From Viridilinea sp964592425 (GTDB lineage Bacteria; Chloroflexota; Chloroflexia; Chloroflexales; Chloroflexaceae): a stretch of 64,000 nt of DNA. The notes beneath the pieces were generated by a model that had not been told where the DNA came from, did not search any database, and worked only from the letters and a program-made list of their open reading frames with translations. The stretch covers positions 56,246 to 120,245 of the forward strand of contig CAZQCG010000013.1 of assembly GCA_964592425.1 (NCBI GenBank), given 5' to 3'. A program made the translations under genes and the position numbers. This document shows, piece by piece, positions 26,468 through 35,382 of this stretch. Each line of letters begins with the position of its first letter. Positions within the stretch are counted from its first letter, which is position 1.

Positions 26468-27997
26468 ATGAATACCATGGCCTTAGATGCCCTGTTTGTC
26501 ATTAATCAAGCTTGCTCTTTCGATGAAATGCAAGCTGTCTGTGCTGCGCATCGTTTTAAGACGGTTGTCGTTGTGACAACCCATCGGGTCTATCCTGCTG
26601 AGCAGCAGATCCTTGCCGCGCTTGCGCCGCAAGTGGAAATATGTAGTTTCTCCGATCTGTTAAGCGAGTCGGACATGCTGGCTTGTGATCAGATCGCGCT
26701 GCAATCCATGGCTCGCTACAATCATCCCAGGGAGCCTTTCGACGTATCATGCTTTATGGCACTCAGCACCTATGCAAAGAATTGGCTGATCCATCAGCAT
26801 CTTGCCGAACGCTACCATGTTGTATCAAGCTACTATTTACCCGGGCTGGGGGTTGCAGCTGACTATTGGCAACCCATCGCCACGCTGCTGGGCTCAGCAA
26901 CCCCCGGCATGCCTGTCTACCTGAAGTTGCTGGTGTTTGCCAGGCGTGTTCTGGCACCTGTTGTGCGGCATGCCCACCGCTTATGGCTGATGATGCCTCA
27001 AGCAGGCTACCGTATTCGTCATGCTGGCCAGCACTACCTCTTTTTCGCTTCGCTCAAACGCTTGCATATCCGCCCTGATGTCACGCTTGAGCGGCTGGGC
27101 CGTCTATCTGTTGTCCTGCCACTTCTCTTCCTCGCACCGGCACACCTGCTCGGCATCCCCGCGCAGCACCCGCTCCGCCAGCAGATCCGCAATCAGTTGG
27201 GCCATCATGCTCATTGGTGTATGACTATTCATGATTATCAGCAGGATCTGGCCGGCCTGCTCGGTGAGGTGCTGGTCTTTGTTGATGGGTATCACCCCTC
27301 AAACTACCCACGGTCGTATATCGATCTCTATGCTGACAATCTTTTTGTCGTGCGCACCATGTTCGATGAACGCTGGTTTGTGACCCATGGCAAACGGGTG
27401 CTAAAACCGCCTGCTTTCATCGAGCAAGAGTTCTTTGAGCCATGTCGCCCGATGCTGTCCAGCCATGTCCTGGTGGCCCTGAACCATGCCGGTGATTGGA
27501 CCGCCCTGATCAATCGCTCTGACACCGATGAACTGGTGCTTGCCACCGCCGAACTGGCCCGTACCTTTCCGACACTCCAGTTTCGGCTCCGTGCCCATCC
27601 AACCATGAGCCGACCTGAGCATGAAGGACTCAACGCGATCGAGCGTATCAGGCGTTTTGTGCAGGCGCTCAAGCTACCTAACCTCAAGCTCTCAACAGGC
27701 GACCTGGCAGCCGATCTTGCCTGGTGCGATCTCTGTCTGTCGGAATACTCGCAGGTCTTGCTTGATGCGCTTAAGTCTGGTTGTCTGGGTCTGGCAGTTA
27801 ACCTGACCAGCCGGCGCTCATTTATGCAGGACTATGCCGATTGCGGCTTCTTCCAGGCCACTAATCAGCAGCAGTTGATCGACATGCTTCAATTCATATC
27901 TGAGCAGCCCGATCTAGCATGTGTACAGCAGAACCGCGCCGTTGCCAGCTACAACCGGCGCTTGTCGGCGTGGCTCGGCGAAACACCAGCGGGCTGA
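26468..27997 (+). CDS. Putative GT-B-type surface-sugar transferase (polysialyltransferase/glycerophosphotransferase-like)
   Basis: This 509-residue protein has no clear signal. The N-terminal half contains alternating strands and helices and a hydrophobic stretch at about 215-235 (VVLPLLFLAPAHLLG). The C-terminal half looks like a GT-B nucleotide-binding domain: LQFRLRAHPTMSRPEHEG, then LKLSTGDLAADLAWCDLCLS and EYSQVLLDALKSGCLGLAV. This resembles the C-terminal half of capsule transferases that use CMP or CDP donors. Its place in the CMP-sugar module suggests it transfers that sugar. The assignment rests on pattern reading only. The 41-base gap before it holds no recognised signal. Confidence 0.55.
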   Translation: MNTMALDALFVINQACSFDEMQAVCAAHRFKTVVVVTTHRVYPAEQQILAALAPQVEICSFSDLLSESDMLACDQIALQSMARYNHPREPFDVSCFMALSTYAKNWLIHQHLAERYHVVSSYYLPGLGVAADYWQPIATLLGSATPGMPVYLKLLVFARRVLAPVVRHAHRLWLMMPQAGYRIRHAGQHYLFFASLKRLHIRPDVTLERLGRLSVVLPLLFLAPAHLLGIPAQHPLRQQIRNQLGHHAHWCMTIHDYQQDLAGLLGEVLVFVDGYHPSNYPRSYIDLYADNLFVVRTMFDERWFVTHGKRVLKPPAFIEQEFFEPCRPMLSSHVLVALNHAGDWTALINRSDTDELVLATAELARTFPTLQFRLRAHPTMSRPEHEGLNAIERIRRFVQALKLPNLKLSTGDLAADLAWCDLCLSEYSQVLLDALKSGCLGLAVNLTSRRSFMQDYADCGFFQATNQQQLIDMLQFISEQPDLACVQQNRAVASYNRRLSAWLGETPAG

Positions 27998-28004
27998 TTT
28001 TTAT

Positions 28005-28835
28005 ATGCACACTACCAGGCTCAAACAGGCCCTCAAGCCCTTGCTGCCGCCGATCCTGCTGGATCTGGCCAGGCGCATACAACATGGTACGACCGGCCTC
28101 AGTGGTGATTATGCGACCTGGGCTGCTGCCCTCGCCGCCAGTACCGGCTATGACAGTGAGGTGATCCTTGAACAGACCCGCCGCGCGCTCTTGAAAGTCA
28201 AGCAGGGCGAAGCTGCCTATGAGCGCGATGCCGTACTGTTTGACGAAATTGAGTATGCCTGGCCCGTCCTGGCTGCATTGCTGTGGGTCGCTGCTCAAAA
28301 TCATGGTACGCTTAATGTGCTCGACCTGGGCGGATCGTTAGGGAGTTCGTTTTTTCAGAACCGGCGCTTCCTCGCTGCGCTGCCCGCTATACGCTGGAAT
28401 ATCGTCGAGCAACCGCGCCATGTGCAAGCTGGCCAGACCTGGTTTGCCGACGAACAGCTGCATTTCTATCCCGATCTTGCCGCCTGCCTGGCTGTAACAC
28501 AACCCAATGTTGTGTTGCTAAGCAGTGTCCTGCAATACCTCGAACATCCCTATGCCATGCTGTCGCAGCTCGCAACGCTGCCCTGTGATCAGATGATTAT
28601 CGATCGCACACCCTTCTGGCATGGTCTGCGCGACCGCCTTTGTGTTCAGCATGTACCGCCACAGATCTACTCCGCCAGCTATCCCAGTTGGGTCTTTTCG
28701 CAGCAGCGTCTTTACGCACACCTTGCCCAACATTGGCAAGTCATAGTGCGCTTTGATAACCCGGACAACCTGCCAGCCCCAGTCCGAGTCATCTACCAGG
28801 GAGCGATCCTTGTCCGCCAAACTTCCCTATCTTAA
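28005..28835 (+). CDS. TIGR04325-type putative methyltransferase
   Basis: I start at ATG 28005, eight bases after the previous stop. The 276-residue product shows GDYATWAAALAASTGYD, GEAAYERDAVLFDEIEYAWP and the SAM-loop-like LNVLDLGGSLGSSFFQNRRF, followed by WNIVEQPRHVQAG. These are the signature blocks of the TIGR04325 (LIC12133-like) family of polysaccharide-cluster methyltransferases. ADEQLHFYPDL and IDRTPFWHGLRDRLCVQ are later conserved pieces. The acceptor sugar is unknown. It overlaps the next methyltransferase by 26 bases, so the two enzymes are produced together. Confidence 0.8.
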   Translation: MHTTRLKQALKPLLPPILLDLARRIQHGTTGLSGDYATWAAALAASTGYDSEVILEQTRRALLKVKQGEAAYERDAVLFDEIEYAWPVLAALLWVAAQNHGTLNVLDLGGSLGSSFFQNRRFLAALPAIRWNIVEQPRHVQAGQTWFADEQLHFYPDLAACLAVTQPNVVLLSSVLQYLEHPYAMLSQLATLPCDQMIIDRTPFWHGLRDRLCVQHVPPQIYSASYPSWVFSQQRLYAHLAQHWQVIVRFDNPDNLPAPVRVIYQGAILVRQTSLS

Positions 28836-29700
28836 CCTCGGATGTGGTAGTCGTTACCATCCCGCCTGGATCAACATCGATCTCATCCCGCATGGGCCGG
28901 GCGTGATCAGGCATGATCTCAGCCGAGGTATCCCCCTGCCTGATGCCAGTTGCGCGGTGGTCTATCACGCCGCTATGCTCGAACATCTGCGCCCTGCTGA
29001 TGCCGCTACACTTTTGCGCGAGTGTCACCGTGTCTTGCAGCCCGGTGGCATCCTGCGCATCGGGGTGCCCGATCTGGAACGACTCTGCCGGATCTATCTG
29101 GAGAAAGTAACCGCCGCGCTGAACGGCGATCCGGGTGCTTCCGATGACTATGACTGGATCATGCTTGAGTTATTCGATCAGTTGGTGCGTGAGCAGAGCG
29201 GTGGAGCGATGCTAGCCTATCTGGGCCGCCATCCGTTGCCCAATCCTTCTTTTATCTATGCGCGGATCGGCAACGAAGGCCGGACGATGGTCGCTGCCCT
29301 GCAGCACCCGCAGCGCCGCCGTCTCTCCGATCTTCCGGCAATCCTGCGCCGCCGCCTCCCAGTTCTACCGGGGGCTGTCCGCCGTGCCCTGGCATGGATC
29401 TTCTTGAGTTCGGCTGACCGCAGGGCCCTTGCCATTGGGCGTTTCCGCCAGTCCGGTGAGGTACACCAGTGGATGTATGACCGCTACTCGCTGGCCCGTT
29501 TGCTCTGGCAGACTGGATTTGTTGATCCCCTGATACAAGCACCTGATCAGAGCCGTATTCCTGACTGGGTTGCCTTCCAGCTTGATACACTCCCTGATGG
29601 ACAGGTAATGAAGCCGGATCTCTTCTTTATAGAGGCCCTCAAGCCGGCGGCGATCTCGGCAAGTGCGTCTATCTCTGTTGTCCCTATAGCTGTGCTATAA
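28810..29700 (+). CDS. Class I SAM-dependent methyltransferase (Methyltransf_11-like)
   Basis: I choose TTG 28810 as start: an AGGGAG ribosome site lies seven bases upstream, and the product begins right before the conserved YLNLGCGSRYHPAWINIDL. The 296-residue protein follows the type seen in EPS clusters: YHAAMLEHLRPADAATLLRE and LQPGGILRIGVPDLERL complete the fold. A TTG at 28753 would add 19 unrelated residues. It reads across the end of the TIGR04325 gene. The terminal codons overlap an extended -10 promoter for the next gene. Substrate unknown; probably O-methylation of a sugar in the polymer. Confidence 0.82.
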   Translation: MSAKLPYLNLGCGSRYHPAWINIDLIPHGPGVIRHDLSRGIPLPDASCAVVYHAAMLEHLRPADAATLLRECHRVLQPGGILRIGVPDLERLCRIYLEKVTAALNGDPGASDDYDWIMLELFDQLVREQSGGAMLAYLGRHPLPNPSFIYARIGNEGRTMVAALQHPQRRRLSDLPAILRRRLPVLPGAVRRALAWIFLSSADRRALAIGRFRQSGEVHQWMYDRYSLARLLWQTGFVDPLIQAPDQSRIPDWVAFQLDTLPDGQVMKPDLFFIEALKPAAISASASISVVPIAVL

Positions 29701-29701
29701 T
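29693..29701 (+). promoter_or_regulatory. Extended -10 promoter for the fucose-synthase-like gene
   Basis: TGC plus TATAAT (29696-29701) overlaps the stop of the methyltransferase gene, about 66 bases before the next start. No -35 is clear. It suggests a second transcript beginning within the locus. Confidence 0.45.
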
Positions 29702-29767
29702 GCCGTCCGTGGCTGCCAGGTTGGTATGTACGGCTGCTGTAACCACGCCAACATAAGCTGGTGATCT

Positions 29768-30769
29768 ATGCGTATCCCCTCCCCCCATGTTCGTGTGGAG
29801 GCCTGGCCCAACAGCCGGGATTTTTGGCGTGACAAGCGCGTGCTTGTTACCGGCGGTGCCGGTTTCCTCGGCTCCTATGTCGTGGCCAAACTGCGTGCGC
29901 GTGGTGCCGCCGAGGTGATCGTGCCGCGCAGCAAAGACTACGACCTGCGCGACATCAGCGCTATCCGTCGTCTGCTTGCCGCTACCGCGCCTACGGCAGA
30001 GGCCCCCCGGCGCTATATTATTCACCTGGCCGCTCATGTCGGCGGGATCGGGGCCAACCGCCTCCATCCCGCCGAATTTTTCTATGATAACCTGATGATG
30101 GGCGTGCCGCTGCTACACGAGGCATGGCAGGCTGGCATCGACAAGTTTATCGCTATCGGTACGGTCTGCGCCTATCCCAAACATACGCCGATCCCCTTCC
30201 ACGAAGACGATCTCTGGGTCGGCTATCCGGAGGAGACCAACGCGCCCTACGGTCTGGCCAAGAAGATGCTGCTGGTGCAGAGCCAGGCCTACCGTGAGCA
30301 GTATGGGTTCAACAGCATCTTCCTCTTGCCCGTCAACCTCTACGGCCCCCGTGATAATTTTGACCCGGCTTCGAGCCATGTCATCCCGGCGCTGATCAAG
30401 AAGTGCGTCGAGGCCCGCGCCGCTGGTGCAGGGGCAATCAACGCCTGGGGGGATGGCTCGCCCACCCGCGAGTTCCTCTACGCTGAGGATGCCGCCGAGG
30501 GCATTCTGCTGGCCGCCGAGCGCTACAATGACAGCGATCCGGTCAACCTGGGCAGCAGCGCCGAGATCAGCATCAAGGATCTCACCGAGTTGATTGCCCG
30601 CCTGACCGGCTTCAGCGGGCGCATTGAGTGGGATACCAGCCAGCCCAACGGCCAGCCGCGGCGCAAGCTGGACGTGAGCCGCGCCAGCGAGCGGTTCGGC
30701 TTTACGAGCAGCACTTCCTTTGAAGAGGGCTTGCGGCGCACCATTGAGTGGTACAGCACTGAACAGTAG
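29768..30769 (+). CDS. fcl: GDP-L-fucose synthase-like NAD(P)-dependent epimerase/reductase
   Basis: The 333-residue SDR protein has the nucleotide loop GGAGFLG (29-35), PRSKDYDLRD and HLAAHVGGIGANR, characteristic of GDP-4-keto-6-deoxymannose epimerase-reductase. The catalytic pair is Tyr161-Lys165 in APYGLAKKM, and GTVCAYPKHTPIPF is the fucose-synthase version of the Ser/Cys block. It would supply GDP-fucose or a related sugar. No GDP-mannose dehydratase is visible in the window, so the substrate may come from elsewhere. A decayed copy with near-identical 3' sequence lies at 59412-60041. The flippase frame begins before its stop. Confidence 0.85.
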   Translation: MRIPSPHVRVEAWPNSRDFWRDKRVLVTGGAGFLGSYVVAKLRARGAAEVIVPRSKDYDLRDISAIRRLLAATAPTAEAPRRYIIHLAAHVGGIGANRLHPAEFFYDNLMMGVPLLHEAWQAGIDKFIAIGTVCAYPKHTPIPFHEDDLWVGYPEETNAPYGLAKKMLLVQSQAYREQYGFNSIFLLPVNLYGPRDNFDPASSHVIPALIKKCVEARAAGAGAINAWGDGSPTREFLYAEDAAEGILLAAERYNDSDPVNLGSSAEISIKDLTELIARLTGFSGRIEWDTSQPNGQPRRKLDVSRASERFGFTSSTSFEEGLRRTIEWYSTEQ

Positions 30770-32282
30770 TAGCCCACCTGCGAGTCGCCGGCGTGCCGCG
30801 TATGTCACCTTGATCGGCGGCTACATCAACATTGGTGTAGTAATGGTGCAGGGTGTTCTCCTTGTTCCTCTGTACCTGCACTCTATCGGCCCGGCATTGT
30901 ATGGTGCCTGGTTGGGCTCCGGCGATATCATTGGCTGGTTAGCCATCCTTGATATGGGCCTCGCCTCGCTGCTGATCCAGCGCATCGGCACAGCCTATGG
31001 CCAGGGCAATCACCAGTTTGTCGGCGCATACTTAGCCACTGGCATGCTCTCGCAGCTTGTTCTGGTAGCACTCCTGATTGCTGGCACAGCCATGCTCTCA
31101 GTCGTGGTGCCTGGCTGGATGGGTATCAGTGGCGCTGATGCTCAGGTGCTGGCCGGGAGTATGACTCTTGCTGGCATTGCCACCGGACTGAATATCCTCA
31201 GCAATGGTCTTTCTGGTTTTGCAATGGCGCTCCAGCGCACCATCGTGATGAGCATTGCCATCTTCATCGGCGCAGTGAGCGGAATCAGTCTGACCGTGCT
31301 CCTGTTGTTCCAGGGCTGGGGCCTCTGGGCTATCCCCCTCGGCTGGCTCACCAGGGAAGCCATCACGCTCAGCGGCAACCTCATCTATGCAAGCATCCTC
31401 TATCGTCGCGAGATCACTGTCCCTTTGCGGCTCAGCCGGCAGGTTCTGCGCGATTTTGCTGCTGTCTTGCCAGCAGTCTTTGTCGCAAAGCTTGGTGCTG
31501 CTCTTGCCAATCGCAGTGAGGCGGCCCTGATCGCCATCTTGATCAAGCCCGAGTTGGCAACGATTTATGTCCTGACCAGGCGCGCTGCCGATATTCTGCG
31601 CCTGGTGCTTGATCGTTTCGGGGCCGCCACCTTTGCCGGGTTTGCCCACCTGCTTGGCTCCGGCCAGAAGCAACGTGCGATCGAAGTCTATCGTGAGATT
31701 ATCGGCCTCTATGCCCCCATCAGCGTGCTGGCGATCAGCCTCTACCTGGCCCTCAACCAGACGTTTATCACGATCTGGGTCGGCCCGCAGTTCTTTGCTG
31801 GCCAGTTACTCACGACCCTTGTTGGTCTGAGTGTTATCGCTGCTGCATCAAGCAATTTGATCAACTATCTCTATGGTGCCACCGGGCAGATTGCCCGCGG
31901 CTCATGGCTACTTCTGGTTGAAGGCCTGCTGCGCTTTGGCCTGATGGCCCTGTTACTTCAGCAGGTGGGCCTGGTCGGCATGCCCCTGGTGATGCTTGTG
32001 ACGTCCAGTCTTGTTGCTGTGATCAGCTGGCGCTGGATCAGGCAGGAACTTGGGGTTGCCGCCGATCTGCGCCTGGCCCCTGCTGGCTGGCCGCTCCTGG
32101 CTGGCCTGCTGCTGCTTTCCGCAGCCATCGGGACACAGATCTGGGCTACAACCTGGCTTGGCATGGCTCTGGTGGCGCTTGTTGTTGGCATCAGCCTGTG
32201 CGCAGGCACGCTGGCTGTGAGTGTCCCCCTGCGGATTTTTGCCCACTCGATGTTCAGACGGATTACGCGTGCTCCTGCCTGA
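30720..32282 (+). CDS. Oligosaccharide flippase, Wzx-like (first cassette)
   Basis: The protein has about 12 membrane helices and opens with VTLIGGYINIGVVMVQGVLLVPLYL, then SIGPALYGAWLGSGDIIGWLAILDMGLASLL, the usual N-terminal pattern of MOP-superfamily flippases. The start is uncertain: the frame overlaps the preceding gene, and the candidates are TTG 30720 or TTG 30744, both with poor ribosome sites; no ATG lies before the first helix. The predicted length is about 512-520 residues, normal for Wzx. It would turn lipid-linked repeat units to the outer face. The start of a parallel cassette at 47910 also codes a flippase. Confidence 0.85.
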   Translation: MKRACGAPLSGTALNSSSPPASRRRAAYVTLIGGYINIGVVMVQGVLLVPLYLHSIGPALYGAWLGSGDIIGWLAILDMGLASLLIQRIGTAYGQGNHQFVGAYLATGMLSQLVLVALLIAGTAMLSVVVPGWMGISGADAQVLAGSMTLAGIATGLNILSNGLSGFAMALQRTIVMSIAIFIGAVSGISLTVLLLFQGWGLWAIPLGWLTREAITLSGNLIYASILYRREITVPLRLSRQVLRDFAAVLPAVFVAKLGAALANRSEAALIAILIKPELATIYVLTRRAADILRLVLDRFGAATFAGFAHLLGSGQKQRAIEVYREIIGLYAPISVLAISLYLALNQTFITIWVGPQFFAGQLLTTLVGLSVIAAASSNLINYLYGATGQIARGSWLLLVEGLLRFGLMALLLQQVGLVGMPLVMLVTSSLVAVISWRWIRQELGVAADLRLAPAGWPLLAGLLLLSAAIGTQIWATTWLGMALVALVVGISLCAGTLAVSVPLRIFAHSMFRRITRAPA

Positions 32283-32331
32283 TGGTTATACTTTATGGCT
32301 CCGTGTTGATCATCTTTGTAAGGATTAGCAG

Positions 32332-33105
32332 ATGTTGTCATCCAAAGTCAAACATGCCATTTTGAAACGCATGGATGTAAATGCGATCAATATCTATGCT
32401 ACATTTAGAGATCTACTTAAAAATCATCCGTACTCATTGGAAACTATGGATTATGATGCATACTGGTCTCAAAGACCTGATTATAGTATGCAACCACGCT
32501 TTCCGCTCATTGCCAAAAGTATTCGCCAACAATCGAGTGTGCTGGATGTTGGATGTGGTGATGGGGCGCTGCTTGCCTATCTTCAGCAAACCAGGCAGAT
32601 CCAGGCTTTAGGTATTGACATCAGCAGGGTTGCTATTCAACGCGCCGCTGCTCGTGGCGTGTCGGCGCGCGTGCAGACGCTGCAGGATCTTGCTGCTACG
32701 ACCACAACCCCATTTGATTATGTTGTCATGAGTGAAGTGATTGAACATGTGCCCGACCCCGAGGATTTTGTACACCTCGGTGCTTCGCTTGCCCGTTTTG
32801 CCTTGATCCTGACCTTTCCCAACATTGCCTACTGGCCCCATCGCCTGCGTTTGCTCAGCGGAAGATTTCCGATTCAATGGGCTTACCATCCCGGTGAGCA
32901 TCTTCGTTTCTGGTCATTGCCTGATTTTGTATTCTGGCTGCGCCAGTTGCCGGTGACAAGTCAAGTGCCACGCTTCGATGTGCAGGCATCGAATGGTTTG
33001 ACATGGTTCGGATTGCATCAGAAGTTGCCGAATCTGTTTGGTAATCAGATCATTGTTGTAATCCCACTTCAGCCTGGAATTAGGCATAACAGCTTGCCGT
33101 TATGA
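32332..33105 (+). CDS. MetW-like SAM-dependent methyltransferase
   Basis: The 257-residue protein has the SAM loop SVLDVGCGDGALLAYLQQ, GIDISRVAIQRAAARGV, and VVMSEVIEHVPDPEDF. Later blocks FPNIAYWPHRLRLLSGRFP and AYHPGEHLRFWSLPDF are typical of MetW proteins. In this setting it more probably methylates a sugar than homoserine pathway intermediates, because no metX lies beside it. The first 40 codons are markedly AT-rich compared with neighbours, a sign of separate origin. The stop overlaps the next glycosyltransferase start (ATGA). Confidence 0.82.
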   Translation: MLSSKVKHAILKRMDVNAINIYATFRDLLKNHPYSLETMDYDAYWSQRPDYSMQPRFPLIAKSIRQQSSVLDVGCGDGALLAYLQQTRQIQALGIDISRVAIQRAAARGVSARVQTLQDLAATTTTPFDYVVMSEVIEHVPDPEDFVHLGASLARFALILTFPNIAYWPHRLRLLSGRFPIQWAYHPGEHLRFWSLPDFVFWLRQLPVTSQVPRFDVQASNGLTWFGLHQKLPNLFGNQIIVVIPLQPGIRHNSLPL

Positions 33106-34286
33106 AGATCAGCCTGTTTGTTCATGATCTGGCCTCTAATCCTGTCGGGCGGGTTGCACCAATTGCCTATGCGCTTGAGCTTCTGGGGCATCAGGTTGAG
33201 GTGCTTGGCTTTTTATTAAGTGGCGATCAGGTCTATCTCCCCTACCGACAGATCTATCCGTATAAGACCATCCGTTGCTCTGCTCACTTCCATACCATCC
33301 TTAAACAAGCGCCTGCACTTGCTGCGATGGCTACTGGAGAGCTCATCTATAGCTTTAAACCGCTCTGGACTAGTTTTTGGCCAGCCTTGCTTGCTGCTCG
33401 TTCTAGACCCGCCCGGCCCATCCTGCTTGATATTGATGATGATGAGTGGTGGTTCCAGGATGCGCCTTCACTGCGAACCTTGCTGCGTGACCACCTCTTG
33501 CGTGGTTGGAATTATGCTCTTTCACCCAAATATACGCTGCTCTTACATCCATTTGCGCGTCGCTTGAAGCAAAAAACTGTTGTGAGTACCAGGCTTCAAC
33601 GTCGTTATGGTGGTAACATTCTGCTCCATGGGCCAGATGCACGCCTCTTTGATCCTCAGGGCATTGAAACCTCTCAGGAATATAGTCGAAACGCTCTGGG
33701 CCTTGCCCCTGATAAGTGGCTGGTCTTTTTTGTGGGTACCCCACATCCACATAAGGGTATCGATGTTCTTGTGCAGGCGCTGCTTGAGGATCGGCTCCAG
33801 ACGTTTGATCTTGTGTTAGCCGGGCCATCCCAACATCCCATATTTGTAGATGCCAAAAAACGCCTCGGCGAGCGCTGCCATCTCCTGGGGTTTGTCCCGT
33901 ATACGCGCTTGCCTGCACTGTTGAAACAGATGGATATTGTTGTTATCCCACAATTGCGATCTGCAATTGCCGAAGCTCAGGTGCCAGCAAAATTGCTTGA
34001 CGCTATGAGTATGGCCAGGATTATTGTTGCTTCGAGTGTGTCTGATATTCCTCAGTTGCTAGGTGTAAGTGGTTCTGAACCGCGTGGATGGGTGGTTCCC
34101 CCTGGAGACGCGGCGGCCCTGGGGGCGGCCCTGCAGGCAATTGTAGCTGACCCGGTGGCTGCCCGCCGCCGCGGCGAAGCTGCCCGCCGCTATTATCTGG
34201 CCCATGCGAGTACAGAAGCTATCGCCCGCAAACTGGAGCCGATCCTGCTGGAAATCTCCCGTTCTTCACCCCCTAGCATTTTGTGA
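33102..34286 (+). CDS. GT4-like glycosyltransferase
   Basis: The 394-residue protein has a GT-B fold: an N-terminal domain opening with KISLFVHDLASNPVGRVAPI, and a C-terminal donor domain with WLVFFVGTPHPHKGIDVLVQ and ALLKQMDIVVIPQLRS, then VPAKLLDAMSMARIIVAS and GWVVPPGDAAALGAAL. These are family 4 features. It overlaps the methyltransferase by four bases and the TPR gene by four (GTGA), so three products are coupled. Which sugar it adds is unknown. GC content is lower in the first two thirds. Confidence 0.82.
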   Translation: MKISLFVHDLASNPVGRVAPIAYALELLGHQVEVLGFLLSGDQVYLPYRQIYPYKTIRCSAHFHTILKQAPALAAMATGELIYSFKPLWTSFWPALLAARSRPARPILLDIDDDEWWFQDAPSLRTLLRDHLLRGWNYALSPKYTLLLHPFARRLKQKTVVSTRLQRRYGGNILLHGPDARLFDPQGIETSQEYSRNALGLAPDKWLVFFVGTPHPHKGIDVLVQALLEDRLQTFDLVLAGPSQHPIFVDAKKRLGERCHLLGFVPYTRLPALLKQMDIVVIPQLRSAIAEAQVPAKLLDAMSMARIIVASSVSDIPQLLGVSGSEPRGWVVPPGDAAALGAALQAIVADPVAARRRGEAARRYYLAHASTEAIARKLEPILLEISRSSPPSIL

Positions 34287-35320
34287 AAGCCTGTAACCTT
34301 CAATACGGTATCCTTTCTGGCAGCGCTCTGCTGGCTTGCCTGCTGCTGTTCTTCCCCGCACTCTCTACGCTGGTGTTGGTGAACAGGATGGCTCTCTCCC
34401 TGCTGCGCCAGCCTGCTCACCCTCCGTCATCCGTTGGGCTGCCTCCGCTGCTGAGCGCCTCTGGCCCGGCAACCTATCTGCAAGGTCTGCACCTTTTCTA
34501 CAGTGGCCAGCCCCAGGCTGCGGCAGAGTTGCTCGCCTCATCTGCCGCGCAGCAGCGCCGGCCTCTGCCTGACTGGTTTCTGGCGCGGGCCCTGCTGGCC
34601 GCCAACCAGTCTGAGCGTGCCGCAAGCGTGCTCGCCGCGATGCAACTGAGTGCGGATAGCCTGGTCAACCTGGCCCTTACACTGCCTGAGCCTGCCGAGC
34701 GCAGCTTGATCGATCTGCTGGCTGAGCAGGCACTCCTCCAGCAGGGTGGCCGGCCGGCAACCCGGCGCTGGTTAGGTATCTGGAGCGTCGGCCACTCCCG
34801 TCCGGAGCAGGCGATCGCTCTGATCAAGCCTGTGCTCACCGACGAGGATGATCATCTCTGGAGTCAGCTCGGCTGGGCCTATTACCTGCTTGGTGAGTAT
34901 GCTCAGGCTCTGGCGGCCTTTGAACATGCCGTGCAGGTGCGCCCTGACTCAACCCTCTATCAACTGCGCCTGGCCCAGGCCTATCAGGCGCGTAACGACG
35001 AAGGCGATCAGGCTACTGCCCGTCATGTGCTCGAAAAACTGGTGGCAACCAGTGCTCAGGCCAATGCTGAGGCCTGGTTTACCCTGGGCTGGAACTACTA
35101 CCTTGCCAGCGAGAGCGACGCAGCCGTTGATGCCTTCACCCGCGCACTGAACCTGCAGCCTGACAACCACTATTATCGCATGCGCCTGGCCCAGGCCCTG
35201 TTGCAACGGGCGCAGGGCGACGATCGCGCCCGGGCAGTGGATCTGCTCCGCCATGTCGTTGCCCATGCGCCTGATCTCGCCGAGGCCGCAGCCTTGCTAC
35301 AGCGCCTAGCTACACCATAA
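34283..35320 (+). CDS. Membrane-anchored TPR protein (first cassette)
   Basis: The GTG start overlaps the glycosyltransferase stop. The 345-residue protein has a single N-terminal hydrophobic helix (about 8-32) and a soluble part of TPR-like helix pairs, clearest at LWSQLGWAYYLLGEYAQALAA, LRLAQAYQARNDEGDQATA and WFTLGWNYYLASESDAAV, the last followed by a repeat with LQPDNHYYRMRLAQALL. Such proteins scaffold assemblies. A similar protein with the same layout lies at 51102, directly before the second O-antigen-ligase-like gene, so a role with the polymerase is likely by position only. Confidence 0.75.
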   Translation: MKACNLQYGILSGSALLACLLLFFPALSTLVLVNRMALSLLRQPAHPPSSVGLPPLLSASGPATYLQGLHLFYSGQPQAAAELLASSAAQQRRPLPDWFLARALLAANQSERAASVLAAMQLSADSLVNLALTLPEPAERSLIDLLAEQALLQQGGRPATRRWLGIWSVGHSRPEQAIALIKPVLTDEDDHLWSQLGWAYYLLGEYAQALAAFEHAVQVRPDSTLYQLRLAQAYQARNDEGDQATARHVLEKLVATSAQANAEAWFTLGWNYYLASESDAAVDAFTRALNLQPDNHYYRMRLAQALLQRAQGDDRARAVDLLRHVVAHAPDLAEAAALLQRLATP

Positions 35321-35382
35321 ACGCTGAGCTGCCGCGCCAGCAGCCAGCTGGTGCAGCCTATCTGTCCACCGGGAGATGCACC

